Source: Kosakonia sp. BYX6
GTDB lineage: Bacteria; Pseudomonadota; Gammaproteobacteria; Enterobacterales; Enterobacteriaceae
Reading direction: 5' to 3'
Length of the DNA: 64,000 nt
Assembly: GCF_038449125.1 (NCBI RefSeq)
Contig: NZ_CP151800.1
Coordinates: 4,374,406-4,438,405 of the forward strand
Of the stretch, positions 42,808-56,515 are shown one piece after another. Under the pieces are notes generated by a model. It was not told the origin of the DNA, made no database searches, and was given only the letters and a program-made list of their open reading frames with translations. The position numbers and the translations under genes are program-made. The stretch's first letter is position 1; the number at the start of each line of letters is the position of its first letter.

Positions 42808-43677
42808 TCAGCGCAGGTAGCTCAACGCCAGCCCTAAAAACAGCACCAGCCCAACGTAGTTATTGTTCAAAAATGCTTTAAAACAGGCATCGCGTTCGCG
42901 GCCCGCAATCAGCACCTGCTGGTAAACAAACAGCGCGCCCGCCGCCAGCACCGTTGTGTAATAGATCCAACCCAGCCCGTTCAGCCAGCCAATCGCCGCC
43001 ATCAGAGCCATCACCATAGCCTGCAAAATACCGATAATCAGCTTGTCGTGGCGACCAAACAAAATCGCCGTCGATTTGATGCCAATCTTCAGGTCATCAT
43101 CGCGATCGACCATCGCGTACTCCGTGTCGTAAGCCACCGCCCACAGAATATTGGCGAGGAACATTACCCAGCAACTCAGCGGCACCGATTCACTCACGGC
43201 GGCGAAGGCCATCGGAATCGACCAGCCAAACGCCGCGCCCAGCACCACCTGCGGCAGATGCGTGTAGCGCTTCATAAACGGGTAGACCCACGCCAGCGCT
43301 AGTGCGGCAACCGAAAGCAGGATGGTCATCACATTCAGGGTAAGCACCAGCGCAAACGCCAGCAGCACCAGCACGATAAACAGCGCCCGCGCTTCATTCT
43401 CTGTCACGGCACCGCTGGGCAACGGGCGATTCGCCGTGCGCTTAACGTGACCGTCAAATTTTCTATCGGCGTAATCATTGACCACGCAACCCGCGGCACG
43501 CATCAGCCACACGCCCGCGACAAACACTAACAAAATCCACCACGGCGGCACGCCGGGCGTAGCCACCCACAGCGCCCACAGCGTCGGCCACAACAACAAC
43601 AACGCACCAATCGGTTTGTCTGTACGCATCAGGCGATGAAAGGCCAACAGCTTATTCTGCGTGAGACTCCACTCCAT
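42808..43677 (-). CDS. ubiA: UbiA, 4-hydroxybenzoate polyprenyltransferase
   Basis: A 289-residue inner-membrane prenyltransferase that joins octaprenyl diphosphate to 4-hydroxybenzoate in ubiquinone synthesis. It has about nine helices and the two Asp-rich motifs NDYADRKFD and [12 protein letters not shown] that hold Mg-diphosphate. It lies 13 bases after ubiC, so the two are one operon. Confidence 0.97.
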   Translation of the reverse strand: MEWSLTQNKLLAFHRLMRTDKPIGALLLLWPTLWALWVATPGVPPWWILLVFVAGVWLMRAAGCVVNDYADRKFDGHVKRTANRPLPSGAVTENEARALFIVLVLLAFALVLTLNVMTILLSVAALALAWVYPFMKRYTHLPQVVLGAAFGWSIPMAFAAVSESVPLSCWVMFLANILWAVAYDTEYAMVDRDDDLKIGIKSTAILFGRHDKLIIGILQAMVMALMAAIGWLNGLGWIYYTTVLAAGALFVYQQVLIAGRERDACFKAFLNNNYVGLVLFLGLALSYLR

Positions 43678-43690
43678 TTTTTTATTCCTC

Positions 43691-44188
43691 TCAGTACAGC
43701 GGCGACGCAGGCAAAAACAGTTCGGTCAGTAGCAACGGTTTTCCGCCCAGACGCAGGCGGGAACGGCGTCCCCACAACTGCTCATGACGTCCAATTTCAA
43801 TAAAGTCACGCGTTAGCGTAGAAGAGGTAAAGAGATATCGCCCCAGCGGCGTTTTACCCAATTGTTGCAGCGCCAGCTCCGGGCCGCTGAGTGTCGATTC
43901 CGGCACCACTGTACGCCCGGCGAGCCAGGGAACATCATCTGCGTAAAGAATGATTTCCCGCAGCCAGTAACGCGGCTCTTTCGGCAGTTGGTCGCGCTCT
44001 TGTTCAATCTCGTCTGGCGTGACAAAACCTTCGCGAATCAATGTGACGCTGACCTTTTTGCCCTGTTGCTCAAAACGTTTGGTCATCGAATCTTCCAGCA
44101 ACAGCCAGTCCAGCAGTTGTGGTTCAAGCGCGGGGATTGCGTCCAGGTAGCGCAGCGCACGCAATTGCGTAAGCGCAGGATGTGACAT
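43691..44188 (-). CDS. ubiC: UbiC, chorismate pyruvate-lyase
   Basis: A 165-residue cytosolic enzyme that converts chorismate to 4-hydroxybenzoate and pyruvate, the first committed ubiquinone step. The conserved Arg77 (WLREII) and Glu156 ([14 protein letters not shown]) correspond to the E. coli active-site pair. It is followed closely by ubiA. Confidence 0.97.
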   Translation of the reverse strand: MSHPALTQLRALRYLDAIPALEPQLLDWLLLEDSMTKRFEQQGKKVSVTLIREGFVTPDEIEQERDQLPKEPRYWLREIILYADDVPWLAGRTVVPESTLSGPELALQQLGKTPLGRYLFTSSTLTRDFIEIGRHEQLWGRRSRLRLGGKPLLLTELFLPASPLY

Positions 44189-44370
44189 GCCTTACTCTCC
44201 GGTACATAACGTAGCAATAGTGTATCGCAGAACAGGCAAACGGGTGGCGGGAAAAGTTCTTTCAGTTTTCATCAGCGCAACAGATACGCAACAGCGCGCA
44301 TCTGCGCCGGAAAAAAAGGTGCGTCAGGCGACGCACCAGTTACTGCAAATATCAACATTGCGGGGAGAGA

Positions 44371-45318
44371 TTACCCCTTGCCTTTTACACTGCTGATAAA
44401 AGTGGCGCGGGCAGTTTTCGACCCGAGACGTTCTGCTTCATTCAATAATTTCAACGCCTTATCGATATCACCTTTGGCAGCAGCTTCTTTAATCGCACGG
44501 TTGAAATAGCTTTCCGTATCGTTAAGCATCGGCTCACTTTTCGCCGCAGGTGCCGGAGCAGGCGCGGCGACCGGTGCTGGCGCAGGCTGCGCGCTATAGG
44601 CCGGTGCAGCCGTGTTGCCGACCGTCACCGCGCTCGGTGCGGACGAACCAAACAGCGGGCCAACCAGCACGCTGGAGCCGCTGCTGTTTTTCACTTTCAG
44701 GTTCACAACGCCATCGGCAATGTGGCGAGCCACCGGATCGGGAATGGAAGGAATCGCATTACCCACGCCCTTCGCATAGGCTTTGGCGGGATCGAGCAGC
44801 GTGGTGGTTTTTTGCAAATCACTTTCCGTGGTAAACGCGAGAATATAGAGCTTTTGCTGACCCAGCGCGGGCGTCAGGCGCATAACGCCCTCCAGCCGGT
44901 CAGCGCTCAATACGCCCGGTTCCTGGTAGGTAAAGTAACTACTCGGAAAGAACGCAGCAGGCGTCATATTTTGATCAAATACCAGCACGTTCGGTGCAAA
45001 TACGCCGGTTTGTTTATTCACATCGCTGGAGAGCGTCAACGTGAGCTCGCCAATATTGGCCGGAACACTGAAAGCCGCCACTGGCCCGCTAATGCCCGCC
45101 ACGTTCAGATGCTGTCCGCCAGTCGCCAGCTGAACGGTTTGGGTTTTTGACGTATCAACGGGCGTCCAGGTGAGTTGCTGTAATGCGGAAGTCGGAATCG
45201 ACGGTGCTGCCGCCGTGTTTTGCGGAACGATATTGACATCAGCCAGACTGACGCCCGGCGCGCCTGCGAGCAAACCCGCAGAGAGACACAGAGCGATAAC
45301 GTTTTTTTTCATTTTCAT
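44371..45318 (-). CDS. malM: MalM, periplasmic maltose-regulon protein
   Basis: A 315-residue exported protein of the maltose regulon with no established function. The start at ATG 45318 (MKMKKNVIALCLSAG, AAGGTGAT upstream) gives a clean signal peptide ending near SLA-DV. A longer frame from 45333 is less likely. A low-complexity Pro/Ala stretch (about residues 245-270) is longer than in E. coli MalM (306 residues), explaining the extra length. Last gene of malK-lamB-malM. Confidence 0.94.
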   Translation of the reverse strand: MKMKKNVIALCLSAGLLAGAPGVSLADVNIVPQNTAAAPSIPTSALQQLTWTPVDTSKTQTVQLATGGQHLNVAGISGPVAAFSVPANIGELTLTLSSDVNKQTGVFAPNVLVFDQNMTPAAFFPSSYFTYQEPGVLSADRLEGVMRLTPALGQQKLYILAFTTESDLQKTTTLLDPAKAYAKGVGNAIPSIPDPVARHIADGVVNLKVKNSSGSSVLVGPLFGSSAPSAVTVGNTAAPAYSAQPAPAPVAAPAPAPAAKSEPMLNDTESYFNRAIKEAAAKGDIDKALKLLNEAERLGSKTARATFISSVKGKG

Positions 45319-45382
45319 TGTGATCACCTTCATGATGCTAAACAGCGGTAGCCAGGCAATAGCGCGCTGTTTGTAAGGAGTA

Positions 45383-45400
45383 GAGGGGCTTGCGCCCCTC
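45383..45400 (-). terminator. Hairpin between lamB and malM
   Basis: Perfect stem GAGGGGC/GCCCCTC with a TTGC loop between lamB and malM. On the minus strand only a C/T-rich stretch follows, so it likely reduces rather than ends transcription into malM or protects the lamB mRNA end. Confidence 0.6.
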
Positions 45401-45425
45401 TTTTAGACATTACGCGATGACGCGC

Positions 45426-46820
<1,395 letters not shown>

Positions 46821-46885
46821 CTATCTCTTTGTTGGCTATCTCGATATAACGCGAATGGTTTGTGTAAACGTTTTATTTGGAATGC

Positions 46886-47995
46886 TTAAACGCCAGGTTC
46901 TTTATGCAACCGGCGGCAGGCGGTGCCATCTTCACGAAACAGATGACAACGCTCCGGCGGTAAGCCGATGGCGAATGTGGCACCCTCTTCTACCAGCACC
47001 ACGTCGGACTGGCGGTACACCAAGTTCTGACGTATTGCGGGGATCTGGATATGAATCTGTGTTTCATGACCAAGTTGTTCGACGACCTGCACTTCGCCTT
47101 CCAGCGTGACATCGGCGATGTCACTGGGCAGCAGATGCTCCGGGCGAATGCCTAACGACATATTCGCGCCGACCTGCACATTGGCGCTGTCCACCGGCAG
47201 CCACACGCGCTGGCGGTTCGGTAGCTCAACCTGCACCTGTTCAATGGCCGTGGCGGTCACTTTTACCGGCAGGAAGTTCATCTTCGGCGAACCGATAAAC
47301 CCGGCGACAAAGCGGTCTGCCGGGTAGTGATAAAGTTCCAGCGGCTTGCCGACCTGCGCCACGCGCCCGGCATCCAGCACCACGATTTTGTCGGCCAGCG
47401 TCATCGCTTCGACCTGATCGTGGGTGACGTAAATCATCGTGCGGCCCAGGCGCTTATGCAGGCGGGAGATCTCAATGCGCATCTGCACACGCAGAGCGGC
47501 ATCCAGGTTGGAGAGCGGTTCATCAAGCAGGAAAACACGGGGTTCAGCGACCAATGTGCGGCCAATCGCCACGCGCTGACGCTGGCCGCCGGAAAGCGCT
47601 TTCGGTTTGCGCTCCAGCAAATGCGCCAGTTGCAGCACTTCCGCCACCTGCGTCACGCGCGATTTGATCAGATCTTTTTTCGCGCCCGCCAACTTCAGAC
47701 CGAAAGACATGTTTTCCGCCACCGACAAATGCGGATAAAGCGCGTAAGACTGGAACACCATGCCGACACCGCGTTCGGCAGGAGGCACATCATTCATGCG
47801 GGCATCGCCAATCAGCAAATCCCCGCTGGTAATCGTTTCCAGCCCAGCAATCATGCGCAGCAGCGTCGATTTACCACAGCCTGACGGGCCGACAAACACC
47901 ACGAATTCTCCTTCGTGGATGTCGAGACTGATCTCTTTGGAGACCACCACATCGCCCCAGGCTTTCGTTACATTACGCAGCGTTACGCTCGCCAT
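46886..47995 (-). CDS. malK: MalK, maltose importer ATPase
   Basis: A 369-residue ATPase of the MalFGK2 importer and a negative partner of MalT. Walker A is GPSGCGKST (36-44), the signature [13 protein letters not shown], Walker [16 protein letters not shown]-terminal OB-fold regulatory domain (about 235-369) binds MalT and enzyme IIA-Glc. It is divergent from malEFG across a MalT/CRP control region and leads malK-lamB-malM. Confidence 0.98.
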   Translation of the reverse strand: MASVTLRNVTKAWGDVVVSKEISLDIHEGEFVVFVGPSGCGKSTLLRMIAGLETITSGDLLIGDARMNDVPPAERGVGMVFQSYALYPHLSVAENMSFGLKLAGAKKDLIKSRVTQVAEVLQLAHLLERKPKALSGGQRQRVAIGRTLVAEPRVFLLDEPLSNLDAALRVQMRIEISRLHKRLGRTMIYVTHDQVEAMTLADKIVVLDAGRVAQVGKPLELYHYPADRFVAGFIGSPKMNFLPVKVTATAIEQVQVELPNRQRVWLPVDSANVQVGANMSLGIRPEHLLPSDIADVTLEGEVQVVEQLGHETQIHIQIPAIRQNLVYRQSDVVLVEEGATFAIGLPPERCHLFREDGTACRRLHKEPGV

Positions 47996-49548
<1,553 letters not shown>

Positions 49549-49555
49549 GCAGCAT

Positions 49556-49603
49556 GGCAGGTGGCGCTCATCGTAGGTCAGGTAAGCGCAGCGCCACCTG
49601 ACA
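49556..49603. repeat. REP element in the malE-malF gap
   Basis: CAGGTGGCGCTCATCGTAGG followed by the arm CAGCGCCACCTG forms a REP-type palindrome. REP sequences at this same place in E. coli stabilise malE mRNA and give higher MalE than MalF. Confidence 0.85.
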
Positions 49604-49634
49604 CTCGTTTTCACCGTTGTAAAAGGATGTTCCC

Positions 49635-51179
49635 ATGGATGTTGTAAGAAAACGCCACTGGTGGCAAAGCTCAAAAGTTGCGTGGGCCGCCATCACCTTA
49701 ATTGGGCTTTTAGTGGCTTACCTTGTCGTCATGATGTATGCCCAGGGGGAATACCTTTTTGCCATCACCACGCTCGTGCTTAGCTCGGCGGGCCTCTACA
49801 TTTTTGCGAACCGCAAGGCCTACGCCTGGCGCTATGTTTACCCCGGCGTGGCAGGTATGGGGCTGTTTGTTCTGTTCCCGCTGATTTGCACCATCGCCAT
49901 CGCGTTCACCAACTACAGCAGTACTAACCAGTTAACGCAGGAGCGCGCGCAGCAGGTATTGCTCGATCGCGCATATCAGGCGGGAAAAGCCTATAACTTC
50001 GGGCTTTACCCGGCGGGCGATACCTGGCAACTGGCGCTGACCGACGGTGACAGCGGCAAAAATTACCTCTCTGACGCGTTCAAACCTGGCACAGAACAGC
50101 AACTGACGTTAAAAGAAGTGGCGAACTTGCCCGCAGGTGAACGCGCCAATCTGCGTGTCATTACGCAAAACCGCCAGGCGCTGAACCAACTCACCGCAAT
50201 TTTGCCGGACGAGAGCAAAGTCGCCATGAGTTCGTTGCGCCAGTTCTCCGGTACGCGCCCACTTTACCAGGTCGAACCGGACGGCACGCTGCTCAACAAC
50301 CAGAGCGGTGCCAAATACCGCGCGAACAATGAGATTGGCTTCTTTCAGGCGATTAACGCCGACGGCAGTTGGGGCAGCGAAAAACTCAGCCCCGGTTATA
50401 CCGTGACCATCGGCTGGGATAACTTTACCCGCGTGTTTGTTGATGAAGGCATTCAGAAACCGTTTCTCGCGATTTTCGTCTGGACGGTGCTGTTCTCGGT
50501 GCTCACCGTGGTGCTCACCGTGGCCGTGGGCATGGTGCTGGCCTGCGTGGTGCAGTGGGAATCCCTAAAAGGCAAAGCGATTTATCGCGTGCTGCTGATT
50601 CTGCCCTATGCGGTGCCGTCATTCATTTCGATCCTGATCTTCAAAGGCTTGTTTAACCAGAGTTTCGGTGAGATCAACATGATGCTGAGCGCGCTGTTTG
50701 GCATCAAACCGGCGTGGTTTAGCGATCCGACAACCGCCCGCGCGATGATCGTCATTGTGAATACCTGGCTCGGTTACCCCTACATGATGATCCTCTGCAT
50801 GGGCCTGCTGAAAGCGATCCCCGACGATCTGTATGAAGCGTCGGCGATGGACGGCGCCGGGCCGTTGCAGAACTTTTTCCGCATCACGTTTCCGCTGCTG
50901 ATCAAGCCGCTGACACCGCTGATGATCGCGAGCTTCGCCTTTAACTTTAATAACTTTGTGCTGATCCAACTGCTGACCAACGGCGGGCCGGATCGCATTG
51001 GCACCACCACGCCAGCGGGTTATACCGATCTGCTGGTGAGCTACACCTACCGCATCGCCTTTGAAGGCGGCGGCGGTCAGGACTTTGGGCTTGCTGCCGC
51101 CATCGCCACGCTGATCTTCCTGCTGGTGGGCGCGCTGGCTATCGTCAACCTGAAAGCCACGCGCATGAAATTCGATTAA
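49635..51179 (+). CDS. malF: MalF, maltose importer permease
   Basis: A 514-residue inner-membrane permease with eight helices and the large periplasmic P2 loop (about residues 90-280) that contacts MalE. The EAA motif ([20 protein letters not shown], about 400-420) docks on MalK. It is the same length as E. coli MalF. malG follows 14 bases later. Confidence 0.98.
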   Translation: MDVVRKRHWWQSSKVAWAAITLIGLLVAYLVVMMYAQGEYLFAITTLVLSSAGLYIFANRKAYAWRYVYPGVAGMGLFVLFPLICTIAIAFTNYSSTNQLTQERAQQVLLDRAYQAGKAYNFGLYPAGDTWQLALTDGDSGKNYLSDAFKPGTEQQLTLKEVANLPAGERANLRVITQNRQALNQLTAILPDESKVAMSSLRQFSGTRPLYQVEPDGTLLNNQSGAKYRANNEIGFFQAINADGSWGSEKLSPGYTVTIGWDNFTRVFVDEGIQKPFLAIFVWTVLFSVLTVVLTVAVGMVLACVVQWESLKGKAIYRVLLILPYAVPSFISILIFKGLFNQSFGEINMMLSALFGIKPAWFSDPTTARAMIVIVNTWLGYPYMMILCMGLLKAIPDDLYEASAMDGAGPLQNFFRITFPLLIKPLTPLMIASFAFNFNNFVLIQLLTNGGPDRIGTTTPAGYTDLLVSYTYRIAFEGGGGQDFGLAAAIATLIFLLVGALAIVNLKATRMKFD

Positions 51180-51193
51180 GGAGGACGAAAATT

Positions 51194-52084
51194 ATGGCTA
51201 TGGTGCAGGCGAAATCGCAAAAGCTGCGACTGTTTATCACCCACGCGTTACTGCTGGTGTTTATTGCCGCCATTATGTTTCCGCTGCTGATGGTCGTCGC
51301 CATTTCGTTGCGTGAAGGCAACTTCGCGACCGGCAGCTTAATCCCGGAAAATATCTCGTGGGAGCACTGGCGACTGGCGCTGGGCTTTAGCGTCGAACAC
51401 GCCGACGGACACGTCACACCGCCGCCGTTCCCGGTGCTGCTGTGGCTGTGGAACTCGGTGAAAATCGCCGGGATCACCGCCGTGGGCATTGTCGCGCTCT
51501 CCACGACCTGCGCGTACGCCTTTGCCCGCATGCGTTTTCGCGGCAAAGCGACGCTGCTGAAAGGGATGCTGATTTTCCAGATGTTCCCGGCGGTGCTGTC
51601 GCTGGTGGCGTTATATGCATTGTTTGACCGCCTCGGCCAGTACATTCCGTTTATTGGGCTGAATACACACGGTGGGGTGATCTTCGCTTATCTCGGCGGA
51701 ATTGCGCTGCATGTGTGGACGATCAAAGGGTATTTCGAAACCATCGACGGATCGCTGGAAGAAGCGGCCGCGCTGGATGGCGCAACGCCGTGGCAGGCAT
51801 TCCGCCTGGTGCTGTTGCCGCTGTCGGTGCCGATCCTCGCGGTGGTGTTTATTCTGTCGTTTATCGCCGCCATCACCGAAGTGCCGGTCGCGTCACTGCT
51901 GTTGCGCGATGTGAACAGCTACACGCTGGCGGTCGGCATGCAGCAATATCTCAATCCGCAAAACTATTTGTGGGGCGATTTTGCCGCGGCGGCGGTGCTC
52001 TCCGCCATCCCGATTACGCTGGTTTTCCTGCTGGCTCAGCGCTGGTTGGTTAACGGCCTAACCGCAGGCGGTGTGAAAGGTTAA
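51194..52084 (+). CDS. malG: MalG, maltose importer permease
   Basis: A 296-residue inner-membrane permease with six helices. The EAA loop ([20 protein letters not shown], about 190-210) contacts MalK, and the C-terminus ([10 protein letters not shown]) inserts at the MalK dimer interface. Last gene of malEFG, closed by a terminator shared with convergent psiE. Confidence 0.98.
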   Translation: MAMVQAKSQKLRLFITHALLLVFIAAIMFPLLMVVAISLREGNFATGSLIPENISWEHWRLALGFSVEHADGHVTPPPFPVLLWLWNSVKIAGITAVGIVALSTTCAYAFARMRFRGKATLLKGMLIFQMFPAVLSLVALYALFDRLGQYIPFIGLNTHGGVIFAYLGGIALHVWTIKGYFETIDGSLEEAAALDGATPWQAFRLVLLPLSVPILAVVFILSFIAAITEVPVASLLLRDVNSYTLAVGMQQYLNPQNYLWGDFAAAAVLSAIPITLVFLLAQRWLVNGLTAGGVKG

Positions 52085-52159
52085 GTTTCATCGTTGTTAT
52101 TACTGAAGTTATTGCCACTGCACCCTCAACTTGTATTAACGCTAACTTGTGAAGTCATT

Positions 52160-52185
52160 GGCGGCCTTAAAGGCCGCCTTTTTTT
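52160..52185. terminator. Terminator of malEFG
   Basis: Perfect 8-bp stem GGCGGCCT/AGGCCGCC with a TAA loop and seven T, between malG and the psiE stop. Confidence 0.93.
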
Positions 52186-52594
52186 ATTCACGCTTCAGCC
52201 GTGATGAATTGCACAACCATAACGTGATCACCATCAGCAGGATCGCCGCTGAGTAGATCAGCACATCCATTGGCGACTGATGATCGATGATGATCAAGCG
52301 GACAATCGCGGTAATACCGATATAGATAAAATAGCGCAGCGGGAAGTGCAGACCGGACTGAAAGTATTTCACAATCAGGGCGATAAATTCGAAGTAGAGG
52401 AAATAGACCACCAGTCCTTCCACCAGCTCATATTTGCTGGTTTGTACCGGGGAAAACAGCACATCTGCCAGATGCAGCGTCTCTTTCCCCAGAAAGACAA
52501 TCAGGATCAAACCCAGCGCCAGCAGGCCCAGGCTTAGCACGGTCTGCAAGATGGTCGAAATAAACTCAACGCGCGGACGAGTTAGCGACGTCAT
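52184..52594 (-). CDS. psiE: PsiE, phosphate-starvation-inducible membrane protein
   Basis: A 136-residue inner-membrane protein with four hydrophobic helices, matching E. coli PsiE throughout. Its role is unknown; in E. coli it responds to PhoB and cAMP-CRP. A CRP-like site lies upstream. Convergent with malG. Confidence 0.95.
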   Translation of the reverse strand: MTSLTRPRVEFISTILQTVLSLGLLALGLILIVFLGKETLHLADVLFSPVQTSKYELVEGLVVYFLYFEFIALIVKYFQSGLHFPLRYFIYIGITAIVRLIIIDHQSPMDVLIYSAAILLMVITLWLCNSSRLKRE

Positions 52595-52654
52595 AACAGC
52601 ACCTCGTTGTTCAGGGAGAAAAGTATGTGGAGACCCCTTTGTATATCCCGGAAA

Positions 52655-52670
52655 TGTGATCCAGATCTAC
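52655..52670. promoter_or_regulatory. CRP-like site upstream of psiE
   Basis: TGTGATCCAGATCTAC has a perfect left half (TGTGA) and a partial right half (TCTAC for TCACA) of a CRP site, about 60 bases upstream of psiE. Confidence 0.5.
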
Positions 52671-52746
52671 TTTTTTTACTTATCTTGCATAACGCCTCGT
52701 GATGAGATGCGTCATTGAAATTTCGACGCAGAAGGCCAAAAAGAGA

Positions 52747-53256
52747 ATGGTGACAGTACGTAAGGCGAACACAGACGACGCGGCGTTGTTAAGTGAAATG
52801 GGCTATGCCAGTTACACGCACCATTTTGCCCCTCTGTGGCGTGAAAAAAGTGAATTAGCCGCTTTTTTGCAACAAGAGTATTCCCTGCCGGTGCTGCAAA
52901 AGAGCCTGCAAAGCGAGGCCAGCAGTTGGTTTATCGCGCTCGCCCCGGCACCGGTAGGTTTCGCGAAAGTCTCCTGGCATTGCGCCGTCGAAGACAACGG
53001 CCCGGCGGGAACATTACTGCATAAACTCTATTTTCTCCCCGGCGAAACGGGCAAAGGCTACGGCGAACAGGTGTTTGCACAGATGGTGCGCCTGGCGAAA
53101 AAACGAGGGGAAACCTTTTTCTGGCTGGAAGTGTTGGATGCCAATCCACAAGCGCGGCGTTTTTATACCCGCCAGGGGTTGGCACATATTAAAGATGTCG
53201 TATTTAGCACGCCGTCCCAGCAAAGCACGCTGCATATTTTGGGTAGACATATTTAA
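52747..53256 (+). CDS. GNAT-family N-acetyltransferase
   Basis: A 169-residue cytosolic acetyltransferase. The acetyl-CoA loop is around LPGETGKGYGEQVF (the Q/RxxGxG/A-type motif). LEVLDANPQARRFYTRQG is the usual motif B. The start at ATG 52747 (MVTVRKANTDDAAL) fits GNAT N-termini; a frame extension to 52699 looks unlikely. Substrate unknown. It lies between psiE and a GH19 cassette, a place where E. coli has no gene. Confidence 0.85.
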   Translation: MVTVRKANTDDAALLSEMGYASYTHHFAPLWREKSELAAFLQQEYSLPVLQKSLQSEASSWFIALAPAPVGFAKVSWHCAVEDNGPAGTLLHKLYFLPGETGKGYGEQVFAQMVRLAKKRGETFFWLEVLDANPQARRFYTRQGLAHIKDVVFSTPSQQSTLHILGRHI

Positions 53257-53263
53257 CTTTTTG

Positions 53264-53291
53264 CGGGAAGCGTCGTTAACAGCGCTTCCCG
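53264..53291. terminator. Hairpin between the GNAT gene and the secreted small protein
   Basis: Perfect 9-bp stem CGGGAAGCG/CGCTTCCCG with a 10-base loop between convergent stop codons; no T-run on either strand. Confidence 0.55.
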
Positions 53292-53309
53292 AATGCGCAG
53301 GCGTTAAAT

Positions 53310-53645
53310 TTATGGATTTGTGTATTCTAAAATCTCTTCGCCAAGCAATGTGCAGTCAGGAAGAAAAATAAATCGCATTCTGTATTTACCTTTATAAATA
53401 TAGCCCCACGTTTCTAACACATCGAAATGCTGTAATTTATTTCCCGGGTTCGTTATTTTATTTAGCGGCGAAACCTTATCATCAATAACTATTCTGCTGT
53501 CATTATCACGAAAGTAGGCGAGTAGTTTGTTTGACTCCTTTAGCGCTTCGCCTTTACAAGCAAGTGAAGATTTCATTTCTGCTGCCGAGATATTAACGGC
53601 AGGAAAAAACAATAAACAAAATATTAGTGCAGTCAAGATTCTCAT
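53310..53645 (-). CDS. Small exported protein, putative immunity to the GH19 enzyme
   Basis: A 111-residue protein with a clear signal peptide (MRILTALIFCLLFFPAVNIS, cleavage near SA-AE at 21-22). The mature domain of about 90 residues has two cysteines (Cys30 and one in LPDCTLL) that may form a disulfide. I do not recognise the family. It starts one base after the GH19 stop, so the two are translationally coupled. A periplasmic inhibitor that protects the producer from a peptidoglycan-cleaving enzyme is the natural reading of this arrangement, by analogy with T6SS effector-immunity pairs. Like its neighbour it is AT-rich. Confidence 0.7.
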   Translation of the reverse strand: MRILTALIFCLLFFPAVNISAAEMKSSLACKGEALKESNKLLAYFRDNDSRIVIDDKVSPLNKITNPGNKLQHFDVLETWGYIYKGKYRMRFIFLPDCTLLGEEILEYTNP

Positions 53646-53646
53646 A

Positions 53647-54225
53647 TTAAATACCTAATTCTCTTTTTGCTCTTACCAGGGCATTTTTTCTTTCCTGAAG
53701 CCCATTATAGCCACCGTTCACTAATAGCGTGACTTTGTTTATATCGTCTCTGTCTGCTGCGGCATTTACATTTCGCAAATCCCAATAGTAACAAGCGGCC
53801 TTGACGGCAACATAAGGGTTTGTGCCGACGCGGGTTGGGTTGTTAACGTAATCTTTGTTGAATGTCTTACCAAATTTATCGTAATTTTCCCTGCCGGTAA
53901 GGTGTAACAGCCCACGACCAATGAATGTGGGGCCATCTCCTTGCTGCGTATTTCCTAACCCTCGACCGATAGCCGTATCATAGTCATATTCCTTGCCGCC
54001 ATACTTTGGCACCTCTGTTAACTGCGCGAAGTTCGCGGTCTCAACGCAAGCCTGTGCAAGAAAATGTGCGACCCTGAGCTTTGTATTAATTCGATAAATA
54101 GTAAACCAGTTATTCAAATGCGGTGCGATTGCATGAACATTATAATATTGAGAATTAAGCAAGCTTTCTTTGTGATTATAATGTCTGGCTATATTCCAAA
54201 GCATATCAGCACTAATATCCATCAT
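53647..54225 (-). CDS. GH19-family lysozyme/chitinase-like enzyme
   Basis: A protein of about 192 residues (ATG 54225 with GGGGG upstream; an ATG at 54240 would add five). The GH19 core is evident: the catalytic-type Glu in LAQACVETANFAQL, a second Glu in the YGGKEYDYDT region, and FIGRGLLHLTGRENYDKFGK. Short bacterial GH19 proteins of this size are usually phage endolysins or T6SS effectors acting on peptidoglycan rather than chitinases. No signal peptide is present, so it needs lysis, a holin or a secretion system to reach its target. No holin or spanin lies nearby. It is followed by a coupled exported protein. AT-rich and absent from this locus in E. coli, so probably acquired. Confidence 0.8.
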   Translation of the reverse strand: MMDISADMLWNIARHYNHKESLLNSQYYNVHAIAPHLNNWFTIYRINTKLRVAHFLAQACVETANFAQLTEVPKYGGKEYDYDTAIGRGLGNTQQGDGPTFIGRGLLHLTGRENYDKFGKTFNKDYVNNPTRVGTNPYVAVKAACYYWDLRNVNAAADRDDINKVTLLVNGGYNGLQERKNALVRAKRELGI

Positions 54226-54373
54226 CGTTAACCCCCACATCCTGTAGTGAGTGAATGAAATAACGCTGGATACGTTGTCAGATATTTTTTATGGCTACTT
54301 TGATTTACATCAGCGAATGAATTCTATTGCCAGAATATTTAAATGTGTGGATAGAGAAATAATTAAAAAATGA

Positions 54374-54412
54374 ACCCCTCATCTCCTCTTTTTAGCGAGA
54401 GAAGATGAGGGG
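54374..54412 (-). terminator. Terminator of the yjbEFGH operon
   Basis: Stem CCCCTCATCT/AGATGAGGGG extended by an inner CTCT/AGAG pairing. On the minus strand TTCATTTTTTAATT follows, right after the yjbH stop. Confidence 0.85.
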
Positions 54413-54422
54413 AAATAAATCA

Positions 54423-56513
54423 TTACTGGAAGTTAATCGATTTATCGCTGGTCAAACTGTACAGGTCAAACTTACGACCCAGTTTCTGACCACCGTCACG
54501 CGTCAGCGGTGTCCAGCCAATGGCGGCACGGCTGCGAGTTGGGCCGGTGCTGAACAGATCCAGTGGAACAGAGACGTACACCCCTTTGGTGAAGCTCCCT
54601 TCCCCGTACTGCGCCGCGGAGACGTTAGTTTTCGTCGCATACGCACCGACCACAATGCCGCTGTCGAAGTGTTTCGCCACTTCCAGCGTCGCGCCTTTAT
54701 CGCCCGCCAGATATTGACCAACGCTTGCTTTGATCAGCACATCTTCAGCAAACCACGGCGTCCAATAGGCGGTGAAATGGCCCGTCTTCACGCTGTAATC
54801 GCTGAACTTCATCATGTCCTGCGGGCTGCGCCAGTCACGCTGTTTAACATAGTTGGCGTCAATACCGAACGCAAAGTGGCTATCCACCGGACGCCACAAC
54901 AGTTCTGCACCCGCCCCGCCGAACATCGTTTCCAGATAACCGGCATAGACCTGGCCATAAATGTTATTGCCCAGGTAGTGCATATAGTTGGCTTGCAAGT
55001 TATTGACGTAATAGTCGTTTTGCACGTATTCACGCACGCGGGTACGTACGCGCGGCAGCGCCGAGTCGCTGGAGGTGTAGTTAAATTTGTTGTAGTTGTT
55101 GACAAGGTTGACGAACAAGCTGCCGGTTGTCAGCAAGTGATCGCTCCACCACCAGTCGGCGGTGGCCATCGCACCAATTTGGTACAAGTAGAAACTTTCC
55201 GGCCCGCCGAGGGACTGGTTAAGCACCGGATCGATATGGAAATCGAACGGAGTTTTATCGATATACCAGCCCTGCTCGGTGCTTTCCGGCACGATCGGCG
55301 TGACACGGTTTTGCACCAGTTCGGTATCGTGTCCCAGCGGTTCGCCTTCAAGATGACGTTTCAGACTCGCGACATCCGTTTCGGTGGTCACTTCCGGCAT
55401 ATTGAGGCGGTTTTCCGTCACGCGAATGGTGCGAATGCCATCCGGCAAGTCATTCATAATGATGCGGTTTGCGCGTTCAACCCCTTCCTGGGTATGACGA
55501 TATTTCACCTGTTCACCGGTGACATACAGCGTATCGTCTTTCACCTGAATTTGCGGATCGGCCAGGCCCGCGTTGTATTTCAGCAGCGTAAGCTGATTTG
55601 CCACTACCGAGTGTTGCAGGATCGCATCTTGCGGCTGCGGCTGATATTTCGGCCGCGCGTTGTCATTGTAGGACGGGCGCAAGTTATTGAAGTTATTGCG
55701 CAGAGTGAAACCAAACATCCAGGTATTGCCGCGCTCGTAGCTCAGGTTGATATCGGCCCAATCGGCCACGCGATAAATGGCGCCCACGTTCACCTTGGTG
55801 CGCTGCGGTAAGTCACCGGCGAAGTCCTGCGTGTAGTTATTGCCTTCATACTCCAGCTTCAAACGCAGCGGATTCCAGGGTGTTTGATATTCCACACCGC
55901 CGAACAGCGCGCTCGGGCCGTGGAACAACTGGCTGGTATCCGTAGAGCCCGCGGTGTTCAGATCGTTGTTACGCGAACAATATTTCACGTCATACGAACA
56001 GAGCGGGTTTTTAATATTGCCGCTGGTGCCGAGGTAACCCCAACCGATACCGAGAGAAAAATCGAACGGCCCCCAGGCTTTGTTCGCCACCAAATATTCA
56101 CCATCGAACAGCCCTGTACCGCCAATATCGCGCGCGCCAATGGCGACCTGCGGCAACCAGTAACTCTCTTCCCACAGGCGTAATTTCAGATCGAAGGCTT
56201 TATCTTTATAAGTCTGATTACCGGAGAAGGATTCGACCGAGCTGTATTTACGCGTACGCACGTCGGTGTAGCGCAGTGTCGTTTCCAGCCACGGGAAAAG
56301 CTGCACCGAACCGGAGTAGTAGCGATATTCGTCGTTGTCGCGGTAGTTCAGGCTCAGCTCGCCTTCCGGCGCCATGCGCGCCGTCGGGGTTTGCAGCAAA
56401 CCCACACCGCCGAAATCCGATTGCGAAGGGCCAATCGGGTCCGGATAAGATTCTGCGTGACAGGCGGCGCTAATTCCCAACGCCAACATGCTTATTACGA
56501 ACGATTTTTTCAT
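54423..56513 (-). CDS. yjbH: YjbH, exopolysaccharide-related outer-membrane protein
   Basis: A 696-residue exported protein (signal peptide cleaved near CHA-ES, residue 20-21) of the YjbH/GfcD family (DUF940). Strand-rich repeats suggest an outer-membrane barrel, possibly two, as proposed for GfcD-type proteins. It is the last gene of yjbEFGH, an Rcs-controlled operon that in E. coli affects production of an extracellular polysaccharide. It begins 2 bases after yjbG. Confidence 0.94.
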   Translation of the reverse strand: MKKSFVISMLALGISAACHAESYPDPIGPSQSDFGGVGLLQTPTARMAPEGELSLNYRDNDEYRYYSGSVQLFPWLETTLRYTDVRTRKYSSVESFSGNQTYKDKAFDLKLRLWEESYWLPQVAIGARDIGGTGLFDGEYLVANKAWGPFDFSLGIGWGYLGTSGNIKNPLCSYDVKYCSRNNDLNTAGSTDTSQLFHGPSALFGGVEYQTPWNPLRLKLEYEGNNYTQDFAGDLPQRTKVNVGAIYRVADWADINLSYERGNTWMFGFTLRNNFNNLRPSYNDNARPKYQPQPQDAILQHSVVANQLTLLKYNAGLADPQIQVKDDTLYVTGEQVKYRHTQEGVERANRIIMNDLPDGIRTIRVTENRLNMPEVTTETDVASLKRHLEGEPLGHDTELVQNRVTPIVPESTEQGWYIDKTPFDFHIDPVLNQSLGGPESFYLYQIGAMATADWWWSDHLLTTGSLFVNLVNNYNKFNYTSSDSALPRVRTRVREYVQNDYYVNNLQANYMHYLGNNIYGQVYAGYLETMFGGAGAELLWRPVDSHFAFGIDANYVKQRDWRSPQDMMKFSDYSVKTGHFTAYWTPWFAEDVLIKASVGQYLAGDKGATLEVAKHFDSGIVVGAYATKTNVSAAQYGEGSFTKGVYVSVPLDLFSTGPTRSRAAIGWTPLTRDGGQKLGRKFDLYSLTSDKSINFQ

Positions 56514-56515
56514 TA

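Noticed and set aside
53310-54240. Phage lysis cassette (endolysin plus spanin or holin)
   Set aside because: The small protein has a cleavable signal peptide and no membrane span or lipobox, and no other phage gene lies nearby.
54405-55811. Long open frame on the plus strand opposite yjbH (about 468 codons)
   Set aside because: It lies fully antisense to a well-conserved gene, and its product is Arg/His/Gln/Val-rich with no recognisable domain, typical of a shadow frame in GC-rich DNA.
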